From positions 1 to 52,007 of the forward strand of contig JAFKJY010000070.1 of the NCBI GenBank assembly GCA_017305835.1: 52,007 nt of DNA, written 5' to 3'. Origin of the DNA: Hyphomicrobiales bacterium (GTDB lineage Bacteria > Pseudomonadota > Alphaproteobacteria > Rhizobiales > Rhizobiaceae). The notes under the pieces were generated by a model. That model was not told where the DNA came from. It saw only the letters and a program-made list of their open reading frames with translations, and did no database searches. How positions within the stretch are numbered: the stretch's first letter is position 1; every line of letters starts with the position of its first letter. Positions 22,093 to 31,423 of the stretch are shown here, one piece after another. Both the position numbers and the translations under genes were made by a program.

Positions 22093-23091
22093 TTGTCCTC
22101 GAAGCCAGCAGTCAGACGGTCGATCGTCTTCTTCCTGATCCCCGACTTCACCATGATGGCCTTCGCCACGGCGCTGGAGCCGCTGCGCGCGGCCAACCGC
22201 ATGCTCGGCTTCGAGGCCTATCAGTGGCGACTGGCCAGCGTCGACGGCAGGCCGGTGCGCGCCTCCAACGGAGTGGAATGCGCCGTCGACACTTCCCTCG
22301 ACGAGGAGCGCCGCAAGATGGCCGGCGCCGAACGCCCCTCGATGGTCATCCTGTGCAGCGGCCTCAAGGTCGAGGAGTTCCGCAACAAGACGGTGTTCGC
22401 CTGGCTGCGCGAGGAATACAACCGCGGCGTCGCCATCGGCGGCCTGTGCACCGGCGCGCATGTGCTCGCCGCCGCCGGTCTGCTCGCCAACCGCCGCTGC
22501 GCCATCCACTGGGAGAACCTGCCCGGCTTCCAGGAGGCCTTCCCCAAGGCCAACGTCTTCGCCGACCTGTTCGAGGTCGACGCCAACATCTACACCTGTG
22601 CCGGCGGCACCGCCGCGCTCGACATGATGCTCAAGTTGATCGGCGACGATTTCGACGACAACCTCGTCAACAAGATCTGCGAGCAGTTTCTGACCGACCG
22701 CGTGCGCAGCCCCACCGACCGCCAGCGCCTGCCGCTGCGCGCGCGCTTGGGCGTGCAGAACTCCAAGGTGCTGACCATCATCGAGCTGATGGAGGCCAAC
22801 CTCGCCGAGCCGCTGTCGCTGATCGAGATCGCCGACCATGTCGGCCTGTCGCGTCGCCAGATCGAGCGGCTGTTCCGGCAGGAGATGGGCCGCTCGCCGG
22901 CCCGCTACTATCTGGAGATCCGGCTCGACCGCGCCCGCCACCTGCTTTTGCAATCCTCGCTGCCGGTGGTCGAGGTGGCGGTCGCCTGCGGCTTCGTCTC
23001 GGCCTCGCATTTCTCCAAATGCTACCGCGAGCTCTACGCCCGCTCGCCCCAGCAGGAACGCGCCGAGCGCAAGCAGCTCATCGCGGCGTGA
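22093..23091 (+). CDS. GlxA-family AraC-type transcriptional regulator (GbdR-like)
   Basis: A 332-residue regulator. Residues ~8-190 are a DJ-1/PfpI-like amidase-fold ligand domain (IVFFLIPDFTMMAFATALEPLRAANRM, VAIGGLCTGAHVLAAAGLL, TCAGGTAALDMML). Residues ~225-325 are two AraC helix-turn-helix motifs (LSLIEIADHVGLSRRQIERLFRQE, LPVVEVAVACGFVSASHFSKCYRE). GbdR of Pseudomonas, which senses glycine betaine and dimethylglycine, has this architecture, and the gene lies inside a betaine/sarcosine region, so it is the best candidate regulator; the effector is inferred. I prefer TTG at 22093 because GGGAGG lies 5 bases upstream. The ATG at 22060 would add 11 residues (343 in all) but has no ribosome site. 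Confidence 0.88.
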   Translation: MSSKPAVRRSIVFFLIPDFTMMAFATALEPLRAANRMLGFEAYQWRLASVDGRPVRASNGVECAVDTSLDEERRKMAGAERPSMVILCSGLKVEEFRNKTVFAWLREEYNRGVAIGGLCTGAHVLAAAGLLANRRCAIHWENLPGFQEAFPKANVFADLFEVDANIYTCAGGTAALDMMLKLIGDDFDDNLVNKICEQFLTDRVRSPTDRQRLPLRARLGVQNSKVLTIIELMEANLAEPLSLIEIADHVGLSRRQIERLFRQEMGRSPARYYLEIRLDRARHLLLQSSLPVVEVAVACGFVSASHFSKCYRELYARSPQQERAERKQLIAA

Positions 23092-23113
23092 GTTTTACGG
23101 CCGGCCGGTTTTC

Positions 23114-23965
23114 CTACGGAGTGCCGTCCCACATGAAGCCGCGGCCGCGCCAGCGTTTCTCGCCGACCTGACAGTCATAGGGCGCGGGCGCCGCCGCCTT
23201 CACGACCGGCAGCGGCTGGCCGGGCGTCCAGCGCCGCTCGGCCGGCCCCGGCCCCGCGATCTCCTGCACCAGCTTGCGCCGCACGGCGTCCGGAAACTGC
23301 GACCAGTCGTTGACCGGGATGACGAAGGAGCCCGGCCCGCCGACCACGCAGTCGGCGTAGTAGCGGTCGAGGTCCGGAACGTCGAAGGCGCTGGTCAGCC
23401 CGCCGTCGGTCATCAGCGGCAGGCCGTTGATGACGATGCCCGAGGCCACCAGCGCGTCGCGCGCGAGGTTGACGAACTCGCCTTGGTTGTTGGGGCCGTC
23501 GCCGGAGACGTCGACAACACGCTTGGGGCTGCGGAAGCCGCTCTCGGCCAGCAGGTCGGCGGCATAGCGCAGGCCGCCCGAGATCGAGGTGCGCCGCGCG
23601 CTGTTGGGAGCGCCCGACGAGATCATGGCGGCGACGCGCTCGGCGTCCTCGCGGCTGGCGATCACCGTCCACGGCACCACCATGTATTGCGAGGCGTCGC
23701 CCGCCCATTCGAAATAGGTGACGGCGATGCGGCCCTGGACGCCGTCGCGGATCGCCTGGATGACCTCGTCGTGCCGCAGCGCCGCGACGTAGCCCTCGCG
23801 CTGGATGCGCAATTCCTCGAAGGACATGGAAAGCGACACGTCGACCGCGAGCACGAGCTCCACGTCCACCGCCTCCTGGGCGGTCGCGTGCATCGGCATG
23901 AACCCCGACAGCGCGAATGCCAATCCGCCACCGAGGAACCGCATGGGAACCCGCAGCGATAACAT
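23114..23965 (-). CDS. Secreted DUF1194 (VWA-like) protein
   Basis: A 283-residue protein with an N-terminal signal peptide (RFLGGGLAFALSGFMPMHATAQ, cut near residue 30) and a DUF1194 domain, a von Willebrand A-like fold. The metal site is changed: DVSLSMSFEELRIQ in place of the usual DxSxS, though the Asp and Ser residues are kept. VVDVSGDGPNNQG is the second family motif. Periplasmic; the role is unknown. ATG codons at 23965 and 23944 are both possible; the second would give a more standard signal peptide. A GC-rich inverted repeat (23986-24024) separates it from the flavoprotein gene upstream. Confidence 0.87.
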   Translation of the reverse strand: MLSLRVPMRFLGGGLAFALSGFMPMHATAQEAVDVELVLAVDVSLSMSFEELRIQREGYVAALRHDEVIQAIRDGVQGRIAVTYFEWAGDASQYMVVPWTVIASREDAERVAAMISSGAPNSARRTSISGGLRYAADLLAESGFRSPKRVVDVSGDGPNNQGEFVNLARDALVASGIVINGLPLMTDGGLTSAFDVPDLDRYYADCVVGGPGSFVIPVNDWSQFPDAVRRKLVQEIAGPGPAERRWTPGQPLPVVKAAAPAPYDCQVGEKRWRGRGFMWDGTP

Positions 23966-24073
23966 GCCCCAAGGTTAGCGCATCCGCGCCGGCGGGAAAG
24001 CGCGCCGCGCCGTTTCGCCGGCGCCTGTCCCTTCACTTTCGCGCGAGGGGAAGCGCCTAGCGGCTGCCCGAAA

Positions 24074-26635
24074 TCAGCTCCGCGGCTTCAAATTCTCCGG
24101 GTCGTAGAGCGGCTTGTAGCCGACGGCGGCGACCTCGACGGGGAAGGTCTCCCCGAAATACTCGACCGCGAGCTTGCGGCCCTCCTGGCAATACGCCCAC
24201 GGCAGGTAGGCGAGCGCGATGTTCTTTCCCAATGTCGGGCCGTAGGCGACGGAGGTGGTGAAGGAACGGCGGCCGAGCTCGTCGACAAGGGTCTCGCCGG
24301 TCGCCGGGTCCATCACCGGCATGGTGCCGACCGGATAGCGGGCGATACCCTTGGAGTCGCGGTTGTCGGTCATCACCAGCGTGCACAGCATGGCCGGCTG
24401 ATGCGGCCTGGCGCGGTATTCGAGGTGCTTCGCCTTGCCGCGGAAATCGGCCTCCTTGACCTTCGGGCGGGCGAGGTCGGCCTCGAAGAGGTTGTATTCG
24501 GTCAAGAGGTCGGCGTTCTGGAGGCGCAGGCTCTTTTCCATGCGGCGCGAATTCGCATAGGTCTCGACGCCGAAGGCCATGACGCCGGTCGCCCGCAGCG
24601 CGTCCCAGACGGCCAGCCCGTCCTCGTAGTGCATGTGCAGCTCGAAACCCTGCTCGCCGACATAGGAGATGCGAAATGCGCTCACATCCTTGCCGGCGAT
24701 GCGCACCGGCTTGATCGCCGCGAAGGGGAAATTCTCCGGCGCCAGCCCGGCCGGATCCTCGACCGCCTTCTGCAACGTCACCCGCGCGTTCGGCCCCCAG
24801 ATGCCGATGGTGACGTATTTCTCCGTCACGTCGGTGACCGTTGCGTCGAAGCCTTTGTCCTGCGCCACGCGCTTCATGTAGGCGAAGTCGCGCGGGCCGG
24901 CGTCGGCGCCGTCGATGACGCGGCAGCGGTCGGCCATGCGGATCACCGTCAGGTCGGCGCGCACCATGCCCTCGTCGTCGAGGAAATGCGTGTAGATGCC
25001 CTTGCCGATATTGGCGTCGCCGCCGATACGGGCCGCGCACAGCCATTCCATCAGCGCGACGTGGTCCGGCCCGGTCACATCGTAGATGGCGAAATGGCTG
25101 AGGTTCACGATGCCGCAATCCTCGCTCATGGCGAGGTGCTCGGCGTTGGAGACGCGCCAGAAATGGCGGTTGTCCCACTCGCTCTCGCGGACCGGAACGC
25201 GGTTGCCGTACTTCTCCAGCAGGTGCTCGTTGGCGGCGTAGCCGTGGGCGCGCTCCCAGCCGCCCAGCTCCATGAAATAGCCGCCGAGCGCCTTCTCGCG
25301 CTCGTGGAAGGGCGAGCGCCGCACGTTGCGGCCCGTCGCGTAAGGCTCGCGCGGATGCACCGCCGGATTGTAGATCTTCTGCGCCGCCTCGCCGCAGCGC
25401 CCGGCGACGAAGTCCTCCCCGGTCTGGTGCGGATAGAAGCGGGCGTAGTCGATCTTCGCGTGGTCGATCTGCGTGCGGCCGTCGGTCATCCAGTCGGCGA
25501 CCAGCTTGCCCATGCCGGGGCCGTCCTTCACCCAGATGGCGACGGCATACCACAGCCCCCTCACCTTCTGGCTCTCGCCGATCGACGGGCCGCCGTCGGC
25601 GGTGACCTGCAGCAGCCCGTTGAAGGAGCGCCGCTCGTCGTAGCCGAGCTCGCCGAGGATCGGCGTCAACTCGATGGCACGCTCCAGCGGCACGAGGATC
25701 TGGTCCATCTCGAGGTCGCGCTGCGACGGCGACAGCCGCGCCTCGCCCTTCGCCAGCAGCTCGCGCGGGTGCACGAGGCGCGGATGCGTCTCCTCGTAGT
25801 AGCCCCACTCGATCATGCCGCCTTCCGACGTGGTCGGATCGCCGGTGTCGCGCATGTAGGCGGAGTTTCCCTGGTCGCGCAGCAGCGGGAAGCCGATCTC
25901 CTTGCCGGTGCCGGCAAACTCGTTGTACGGCCCGAAGAAAGTGAGAGGATGGTCGACCGGCATCACCGGCAGGTCCTCGCCCGCCATCTCGGCGATCAGC
26001 CGGCCCCACAGGCCGGCGCAGACCACGACGCGGTCGGCGCGGATCGTGCCGCGTGGGGTGACGACGCCGCGGATGCGGCCGTCCTCGATGACCAGCGAGG
26101 TCGCCGGCGTGTTGGCGAAGGCCTGCAGCTTGCCGGCTGCGACCGCCTCGTCGATCAGCTCGCCGGCGACGGCCTGGCTGCGCGGCACGACGAGGCCGGC
26201 GTCGGGGTCCCACAGCCCGCCCTGCACCTGCGCCTCCTCGATCAGCGGGAACTTTTCCTTGATCTCGGCCGGCTCGATCAGCCGCGCGCGCGTGCCGAAT
26301 GCCTTGCCGGACGCCACCTTGCGCCGGATCTCGTCCATTCGGGCGTCGTCGCCGACGCGCGCCACCTCCAGCCCGCCGACGCGGGCGTAGTGGCCGCGCT
26401 TCTCGTAGAAGTCGATCGAATAGAGCGTCGTCCAGCAGGACAGGAAGTCGTGGCTTGTCGTGTAGCAGAAGTCCGAGGCATGCGCCGTCGAGCCCACGTC
26501 GGTGGGGATGCCCGACATGTCGATGCCGACGATGTCGTCCCAGCCGCGCGCGACGAGATGGTGCACCACCGACGCGCCGACGATGCCGCCGAGCCCGACG
26601 ATGACGACCCGTGCCTGTTGCGGAAACCCTGCCAT
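24074..26635 (-). CDS. Dimethylglycine/sarcosine dehydrogenase-type flavoprotein (FAD oxidase + GcvT domains)
   Basis: An 853-residue enzyme. Residues 1-~390 are a DAO-type FAD oxidoreductase (ARVVIVGLGGIVGASVVHHLVARGWDDIVGID is the dinucleotide fold). A central FAO_M domain follows at ~390-445. GcvT and GcvT-C domains occupy ~450-845, with the folate-binding region typical of dimethylglycine and sarcosine dehydrogenases. Family chemistry: oxidative N-demethylation with the one-carbon unit trapped as 5,10-methylene-THF. Dimethylglycine to sarcosine is the likely reaction here, because SoxBDAG nearby would take sarcosine to glycine; other N-methyl amino acids are possible. GGAG lies before the ATG at 26635. 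The promoter region carries TGTCGCAAAC, also present at the MttB-like promoter. Confidence 0.88.
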   Translation of the reverse strand: MAGFPQQARVVIVGLGGIVGASVVHHLVARGWDDIVGIDMSGIPTDVGSTAHASDFCYTTSHDFLSCWTTLYSIDFYEKRGHYARVGGLEVARVGDDARMDEIRRKVASGKAFGTRARLIEPAEIKEKFPLIEEAQVQGGLWDPDAGLVVPRSQAVAGELIDEAVAAGKLQAFANTPATSLVIEDGRIRGVVTPRGTIRADRVVVCAGLWGRLIAEMAGEDLPVMPVDHPLTFFGPYNEFAGTGKEIGFPLLRDQGNSAYMRDTGDPTTSEGGMIEWGYYEETHPRLVHPRELLAKGEARLSPSQRDLEMDQILVPLERAIELTPILGELGYDERRSFNGLLQVTADGGPSIGESQKVRGLWYAVAIWVKDGPGMGKLVADWMTDGRTQIDHAKIDYARFYPHQTGEDFVAGRCGEAAQKIYNPAVHPREPYATGRNVRRSPFHEREKALGGYFMELGGWERAHGYAANEHLLEKYGNRVPVRESEWDNRHFWRVSNAEHLAMSEDCGIVNLSHFAIYDVTGPDHVALMEWLCAARIGGDANIGKGIYTHFLDDEGMVRADLTVIRMADRCRVIDGADAGPRDFAYMKRVAQDKGFDATVTDVTEKYVTIGIWGPNARVTLQKAVEDPAGLAPENFPFAAIKPVRIAGKDVSAFRISYVGEQGFELHMHYEDGLAVWDALRATGVMAFGVETYANSRRMEKSLRLQNADLLTEYNLFEADLARPKVKEADFRGKAKHLEYRARPHQPAMLCTLVMTDNRDSKGIARYPVGTMPVMDPATGETLVDELGRRSFTTSVAYGPTLGKNIALAYLPWAYCQEGRKLAVEYFGETFPVEVAAVGYKPLYDPENLKPRS

Positions 26636-26668
26636 TGCCCGCCACTCCGAGACGTTTTCCCGGCCGGA

Positions 26669-26711
26669 CTATAGGGCGGCGCGGCGGCCCCTTTGAAGCC
26701 TGTTTGCGACA
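26669..26711 (-). promoter_or_regulatory. Candidate promoter and activator site of the flavoprotein gene
   Basis: On the minus strand TGTCGCAAAC (26711-26702) is followed by CTTCAA (26698-26693), an 18-base spacer and CTATAG (26674-26669), 34 bases before the ATG. The hexamers resemble the rhizobial sigma-70 promoter. The first element abuts the -35 box, the usual place for an AraC-type activator site, and matches the sequence at 6877. Confidence 0.4.
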
Positions 26712-26766
26712 TTGCCCGGAAGCGTCGCGACGCGCGGCGGAAGCCTTTCACGCCCCCCGGAATGCG

Positions 26767-26793
26767 CGAAGGCCGGGACATGCCCGGCCTTCG
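26767..26793. repeat. Perfect hairpin downstream of the small secreted-protein gene
   Basis: CGAAGGCCGGG (26767-26777), five bases and CCCGGCCTTCG (26783-26793). It lies 25 bases past the stop of the gene at 26818 but has no T-run, so it may act as a weak or factor-assisted 3' end. Confidence 0.5.
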
Positions 26794-26817
26794 GTATCGG
26801 TCGCGGATGCGGCGCGG

Positions 26818-27081
26818 TCAGCGCACGCGCCCGGTGCCGTTGGAGATCTCGACGGTCTCCGAGCCCGTCAGCGGCGCGCGGTCGCCGTTGGGCAGCGTCA
26901 CGAAGCAGCCCGACGGGCAGAACTGGACGGACTCGCCCGCGCCGATCGTGAGCTCGGTGCGCGTGCCGCCCTCCGTCACCACGATGGTGCGCGGCTCCTT
27001 GTCCAGGTTGACGGCGCTCGCGGCGAGCCCGCTGCCCGTCGCGGCCATCAGAGCCAGGGCCGCAATGCCAAGTCTGTTCAT
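26818..27081 (-). CDS. Small secreted protein, unknown function
   Basis: An 87-residue protein with a clear signal peptide (NRLGIAALALMAATGSGLAAS, cut near residue 23), leaving a ~64-residue periplasmic domain rich in beta-prone Thr/Val/Glu, with two Cys in FCPSGCFV that could form a disulfide or bind metal. I do not recognise the family. The ATG at 27081 is chosen because it begins the signal peptide; an upstream in-frame ATG would bury it. The hairpin at 26767-26793 lies just downstream. Confidence 0.75.
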   Translation of the reverse strand: MNRLGIAALALMAATGSGLAASAVNLDKEPRTIVVTEGGTRTELTIGAGESVQFCPSGCFVTLPNGDRAPLTGSETVEISNGTGRVR

Positions 27082-27177
27082 CTGCGATCCGGTGTCTCCA
27101 CCGCCTCTGTTGCGGGAGCCGATCTCCCTTTCGCCCATGCATATAGGCATTTCAACCTGAATGCGATCTGAACGGAA

Positions 27178-29628
27178 TCACGGCTGCGGCCCGGCCTTCT
27201 TCGAGCCGGCCGCCGCGTCCGCCTCCGGCGTGCCGCCGGGCTCGGCCCTCGCGGGCTCGGCGGGCGGGTCGGCCCGGTAGGCCGACCGCGCCGCATAGGA
27301 GATGGCGATCCCCTCGCGCTCGAACGCCTCGAGGATGGCGAAGCGCAGGTCGTTCTGCACCGTGCCGCTGTCGTAGACGTCGGCGAGGAAGACGCGCAGC
27401 TCGAACTCCAGCCCGACATTGGAGATGTCGACCAGCGCCACGAACGGCTCGGGGTTCTTCAGCACCATCGGCTGCGCGCGCGCCAGCTCCAGCAGCAGCG
27501 CCTGCACCTTGCGCGCATCCGAGCCGTAGGCGGCGGTGATGCGCACCTCGGTGCGCGCCAGCCGGTTGCGGTGGGTCCAGTTGCCGACCGAGGCGTTGAT
27601 CAGCTCCGAGTTCGGCAGGATCACCATCTGCCGCTGGAACGTCTCGATCTGCGTGGCACGCACGGAAATCTTCTTGACGATGCCGCTCGTGCCGCCCGCC
27701 ACGATCCAGTCGCCCACCTTGAACGGCCGCTCGGCGAGCAGGATCAGGCCCGAGACGAAGTTCTGGACGATGTTCTGCAAGCCGAAGCCGATGCCGAGCG
27801 ACAGGCCGCCGGCGACCAGCGCGAGGCTCGACAGGCTGATGCCGGCCGCCGAGATGCCGACCAGCGCGGCAACCGCCACGCCGGAATAGCCGACCACGGT
27901 GCGGATCGAGTTGCGCACGCCGGCGTCGACCCGGCCGCGCGTCATCACCGAGCCGTCGAGCCACGACTGGAACCAGCGCGTCAGGAAGTAGCCGAGCAGG
28001 AAGACGACGATGCCGGTGACGATGCCGACCAGCGAGAACGAGATCGAGCCGACGCGGATCTCGCGCGCGATGCCGAACGTCCAGGTGGTGATGTCGCCCC
28101 ACTGGAAGCCCCATTGCAGCAGGATCAGCGGCACGCCGATGGCGACCACGACGACGTGGATGAGGATGGAGAGCGCCAGCCCGATCTGGTCTTCCACGCC
28201 GGCGTCGATCTTGAGCCGGCCCTCCAGCCGCCGCCCGAGCGCCGAGCCGCGGAACGCGCCGAGCTTGGCCAGCGCCTGCGCCGACAGGTGGCCGATATAC
28301 ATGGTGGCGAGGATCGCGCCGGTGACCACGATCTGCTGCGACATGAAGCGGGCGAGCCCGATATAGCCGAGCACCGCGGCGGCGATCGTCGACAGGCCGA
28401 GCGCCAGGATCGGGTAGCGCAGCGCCGCCGGCCAGTGGCGGGGCCTGCCCTCGCCGTCGCGCAGCGGCTTCACCGCGCCGATCAGCACGATGAGGACGCC
28501 GACGATGACGGTCGCGACCAGGCTCTTGGCGATCGTCAGCGACAGCGGCGAGCCGACCACCGTGTTGACCTTGGTCAGCACGAAGTCGGCGCCGGTGACG
28601 ATCGAGGTGGCGCTGACGAGGATGTAGAGCTTCCAGGCGGCGGCCGTCTCCACCGGCACCAGCCGCCAGTTCGGCAGGCGCGGGGAGAAGGCCGCGCGGG
28701 CCAGCCGGTTGATGAAGTAGACGGTGGCGATGACGTTGAAGAGCGTGCCGAGGATCTGTGCGATGTCGCCCCGCAGCACGTTGAAATAGCCCAGGAAGAA
28801 ATAGGTCGCGGCGAAGAACACGGCGAGCGCCAGCGACGGCAGCAGCGTCGACCAGAACGCCACCGAGAGCCGGCTGAGATAGGACGGCCTGGCGACGCCC
28901 GCATCCGCCGTCAGCAGCCGGCCGAAGGCGCGCCGCCCGCCGATCAGCAGCACGGCCGCCGCCAGCACCGCGAAGAAGGCTGCGAACGCCACCGAGCTCA
29001 GCTTGAAGCGGACGGCGAAGCTGATCCAGGACGAGAAGCGGTTGTAGACGTCCTGCGCTTCCCTGGCGAAATCGGCCAGCACCTGCGCGTTCAGCGCGCT
29101 ACCGATGTCGTAGCGCCGCGAGAGCTGGCTGGCGAAAAGGTCGCGCCGTATCTGCGCGATCTGCTCGACCAGCGCGCCGATGCGCAGCGACAGCGCCTCC
29201 GCCTCGCCCAGCAGCGCGTTGATCTCGGCCTTCTCCTGCTGCAGCGCCGCGCGTTCCTTCGTCAGCACGTCCGGCTCGGCCGGCTGGCCGTCGCCGGGCG
29301 GCGGGCCGATCTGGTCGAGCCGCGTGTTGATCTCGCTGATGCGGGGCCGCAGCGCCACGCTGCTCGCCAGCAATTGCCGCGACAGCGCGTCGAGCTGGTT
29401 GCGGATGTCGACCAGGCGCCCGTCGGCCTCGGCGTTCGCCTTCATCTGGCGCTCGAGGTCGTCGGCCTGCTTCGTATAGGCGGTCAGGCTCGCCCGCTGG
29501 TCGGCGACCGCGGAAGCCGTGGGCTGGGCCTGCGCGTGCGCCGGCGCGCCCGGCAGCGCGGCGAACAGCGCCAGGCACAGGATCAGGCAAGCCGATAGGC
29601 GGGAAAGGAACGTCGGCGCGACTGTCAC
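27178..29628 (-). CDS. Mechanosensitive ion channel (MscK/YbdG-like, DUF3772 + MscS)
   Basis: An 816-residue inner-membrane channel. A signal peptide is at residues 1-~32 (LSACLILCLALFAALPGAPAHAQA), then a periplasmic coiled-coil DUF3772 region to about 190. About ten membrane helices follow at ~200-560, then the MscS core: pore helix ALVAGGLSLGIGFGLQNIVQNFVSG and the beta domain with FKVGDWIVAGGTSGIVKKISVRAT at ~615-680. The ~35 C-terminal residues are Ala/Pro-rich. Such channels release solutes on osmotic down-shock. A place beside betaine-degrading genes is fitting, since betaine is an osmoprotectant, but this is only association. The start is a GTG at 29628. Confidence 0.9.
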   Translation of the reverse strand: MTVAPTFLSRLSACLILCLALFAALPGAPAHAQAQPTASAVADQRASLTAYTKQADDLERQMKANAEADGRLVDIRNQLDALSRQLLASSVALRPRISEINTRLDQIGPPPGDGQPAEPDVLTKERAALQQEKAEINALLGEAEALSLRIGALVEQIAQIRRDLFASQLSRRYDIGSALNAQVLADFAREAQDVYNRFSSWISFAVRFKLSSVAFAAFFAVLAAAVLLIGGRRAFGRLLTADAGVARPSYLSRLSVAFWSTLLPSLALAVFFAATYFFLGYFNVLRGDIAQILGTLFNVIATVYFINRLARAAFSPRLPNWRLVPVETAAAWKLYILVSATSIVTGADFVLTKVNTVVGSPLSLTIAKSLVATVIVGVLIVLIGAVKPLRDGEGRPRHWPAALRYPILALGLSTIAAAVLGYIGLARFMSQQIVVTGAILATMYIGHLSAQALAKLGAFRGSALGRRLEGRLKIDAGVEDQIGLALSILIHVVVVAIGVPLILLQWGFQWGDITTWTFGIAREIRVGSISFSLVGIVTGIVVFLLGYFLTRWFQSWLDGSVMTRGRVDAGVRNSIRTVVGYSGVAVAALVGISAAGISLSSLALVAGGLSLGIGFGLQNIVQNFVSGLILLAERPFKVGDWIVAGGTSGIVKKISVRATQIETFQRQMVILPNSELINASVGNWTHRNRLARTEVRITAAYGSDARKVQALLLELARAQPMVLKNPEPFVALVDISNVGLEFELRVFLADVYDSGTVQNDLRFAILEAFEREGIAISYAARSAYRADPPAEPARAEPGGTPEADAAAGSKKAGPQP

Positions 29629-29736
29629 GTCTTCGGCGCAACCTGGATGTGGCTTCGGATAGGCTATTGATAGGGCCCGATGGCGGGTGCGGCAAGCCGA
29701 GGCCGCACGCCGGCCGGGCTAGGTCGTTCGAGTCGT

Positions 29737-29749
29737 GGCTTTGAAAGCC
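29737..29749. repeat. Short inverted repeat between the channel gene and soxB
   Basis: GGCTT-TGA-AAGCC is a perfect 13-bp repeat, 81 bp before the soxB start, in the 201-bp divergent gap between the channel gene and soxB. It is a possible operator; nothing else in the gap is distinctive. Confidence 0.3.
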
Positions 29750-29829
29750 GGTGGCGCTTTATTTGCATTGACCGCCGCGGCCGGCTTATAGGGTCGGCCT
29801 TCCCTCGGCGCTGGCGCACGGGAGGCTCG

Positions 29830-31089
29830 ATGGCCGAATATTCCGTCTTTTCGCTGCTGCGCAACGGCTTCAACGCCAATCGCGACTGGGCGCCCGCGTG
29901 GCGCAAGCCCGAGCCCAAGGCGGCCTACGACGTGGTGATCGTCGGCGGCGGCGGCCACGGGCTGGCGACCGCCTACTATCTCGCCCGCGAGCACGGCATC
30001 ACCAACGTGGCGGTGGTGGAGAAGGGCTGGCTCGGCTCCGGCAATATCGGCCGCAACACCACCATCGTGCGCTCAAACTACCTGCTGCCGGCCTCGATCC
30101 GCTTCTACGAACATTCGCTGAAGCTGTGGGAGAACCTCTCGCACGAGCTGAACTACAACGTCATGTTCTCGCAGCGCGGCGTGATCAACCTCGCCCATTC
30201 GCCCGCGCAGAGCGACGATTTCATGCGCCGCGGCAACGCGCTGCGCCACGAGGGCGTCGACGCCGAGTGGTGGGACCGCGACCGCATCGCCCGCGCGGTG
30301 CCCGGTCTCGACGTCTCCGCCTCGGCACGCTTCCCGATCGTTGGCGGGCTGATGCAGCGGCGCGGCGGCACCGCCCGCCACGACGCCGTCGCCTGGGGCT
30401 ATGCGCGCGCCGCCGACCGGCGCGGCGTCGACATCATCGAGAACTGCGAGGTGACCGGCTTCCTGCGCGACGGCGACCGCGTCACCGGCGTGCGCACCTC
30501 GCGCGGCGACATCGCGGCGAAGAAGGTGGCCGTCGCGGTAGCCGGCAGCACCGGCCGCGTGATGCAGGCGGCCGGCATCGACCGCATGCCGATCGAGAGC
30601 CACGTGCTTCAGGCCTTCGTGACCGAATCGCTGAAGCCCACGCTCGACACGGTGATCACCTTCGGCGGCGGCCATCTCTACGTGTCGCAGTCCGACAAGG
30701 GCAGCCTCGTCTTCGGCGGCGACATAGACGGCTACAATTCCTACGCCCAGCGCGGCAACCTGCCGGTGGTCGAGGACGTGATGAGCGAGATGGTGGCGCT
30801 GTTCCCCGGCTTCGCGCGGCTCAGGCTGCTGCGCTCCTGGGGCGGCATCATGGACATGTCGATGGACGGCTCGCCGATCGTCACGAAAGGGCCGCTGCCG
30901 GGCATGTATCTAAATTGCGGCTGGTGCTACGGCGGCTTCAAGGCCACGCCCGCCTCCGGCTGGCTGTTCGCCTGGACCATCGCCCGCGACGAGCCGCACC
31001 CGATCAACGCGCCGTTCACGCTCGACCGCTTCGCCCGCGGCCTCGTCATCGACGAGAAGGGCCAGGGCGCGACGCCGAGGCTGCATTGA
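29830..31089 (+). CDS. soxB: Sarcosine oxidase subunit beta
   Basis: A 419-residue beta subunit of heterotetrameric sarcosine oxidase (sarcosine + O2 + THF to glycine, H2O2 and methylene-THF). The FAD dinucleotide fold is at residues ~35-65 (YDVVIVGGGGHGLATAYYLA). His184 in GGTARHDAVAWGYARAAD lies in the region where the family attaches FMN covalently. NCGWCYGGFKATPASG is a C-terminal flavin-binding motif. GGGAGG precedes the ATG at 29830. It is first in the order soxB-soxD-soxA-soxG. Confidence 0.95.
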   Translation: MAEYSVFSLLRNGFNANRDWAPAWRKPEPKAAYDVVIVGGGGHGLATAYYLAREHGITNVAVVEKGWLGSGNIGRNTTIVRSNYLLPASIRFYEHSLKLWENLSHELNYNVMFSQRGVINLAHSPAQSDDFMRRGNALRHEGVDAEWWDRDRIARAVPGLDVSASARFPIVGGLMQRRGGTARHDAVAWGYARAADRRGVDIIENCEVTGFLRDGDRVTGVRTSRGDIAAKKVAVAVAGSTGRVMQAAGIDRMPIESHVLQAFVTESLKPTLDTVITFGGGHLYVSQSDKGSLVFGGDIDGYNSYAQRGNLPVVEDVMSEMVALFPGFARLRLLRSWGGIMDMSMDGSPIVTKGPLPGMYLNCGWCYGGFKATPASGWLFAWTIARDEPHPINAPFTLDRFARGLVIDEKGQGATPRLH

Positions 31090-31096
31090 GGACGCC

Positions 31097-31423
31097 ATGC
31101 TGATCGCCTGCCCCTATTGCGGCCCGCGCGACGTGGCGGAGTTCACCTACCAGGGCGACGCCAACCGCCCGCGGCCGGACCCGGCCTCGACCGACCTCGA
31201 CGCCTGGAACGACTACGTCTACCAGCGCGCCAACCCGGCCGGGCCGCACCGCGAGTACTGGCAGCATTCCGGCGGCTGCCGGTCGCACCTGCTGGTGACC
31301 CGCAACACGCTGACGCACGAGATCGCCGGCGTCGCCTTCGTACGCTCCGCCCCTGTTCCGGCAACGAAGCCAGCCCCCGCTGCGCCGCGCAAGCGCCCTG
31401 CCTCGCGAAAGGCGAAACCATGA
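31097..31423 (+). CDS. soxD: Sarcosine oxidase subunit delta
   Basis: A 108-residue delta subunit. The zinc ligands of the family are present: Cys5 and Cys8 (CPYCGPRDVAEF), His57 and Cys61 (QHSGGC). It is slightly longer than usual because of a basic Pro/Ala/Lys-rich tail (PAAPRKRPASRKAKP). The gene begins 7 bases after soxB, and its stop overlaps the soxA start by ATGA. The subunit helps hold the complex together. Confidence 0.93.
   Translation: MLIACPYCGPRDVAEFTYQGDANRPRPDPASTDLDAWNDYVYQRANPAGPHREYWQHSGGCRSHLLVTRNTLTHEIAGVAFVRSAPVPATKPAPAAPRKRPASRKAKP

Noticed and set aside
23986..24024. Terminator between the flavoprotein and DUF1194 genes
   Set aside because: The GCGCCGGC..GCCGGCGC pairing is strong but has a long loop and no T-run; kept only as a note.
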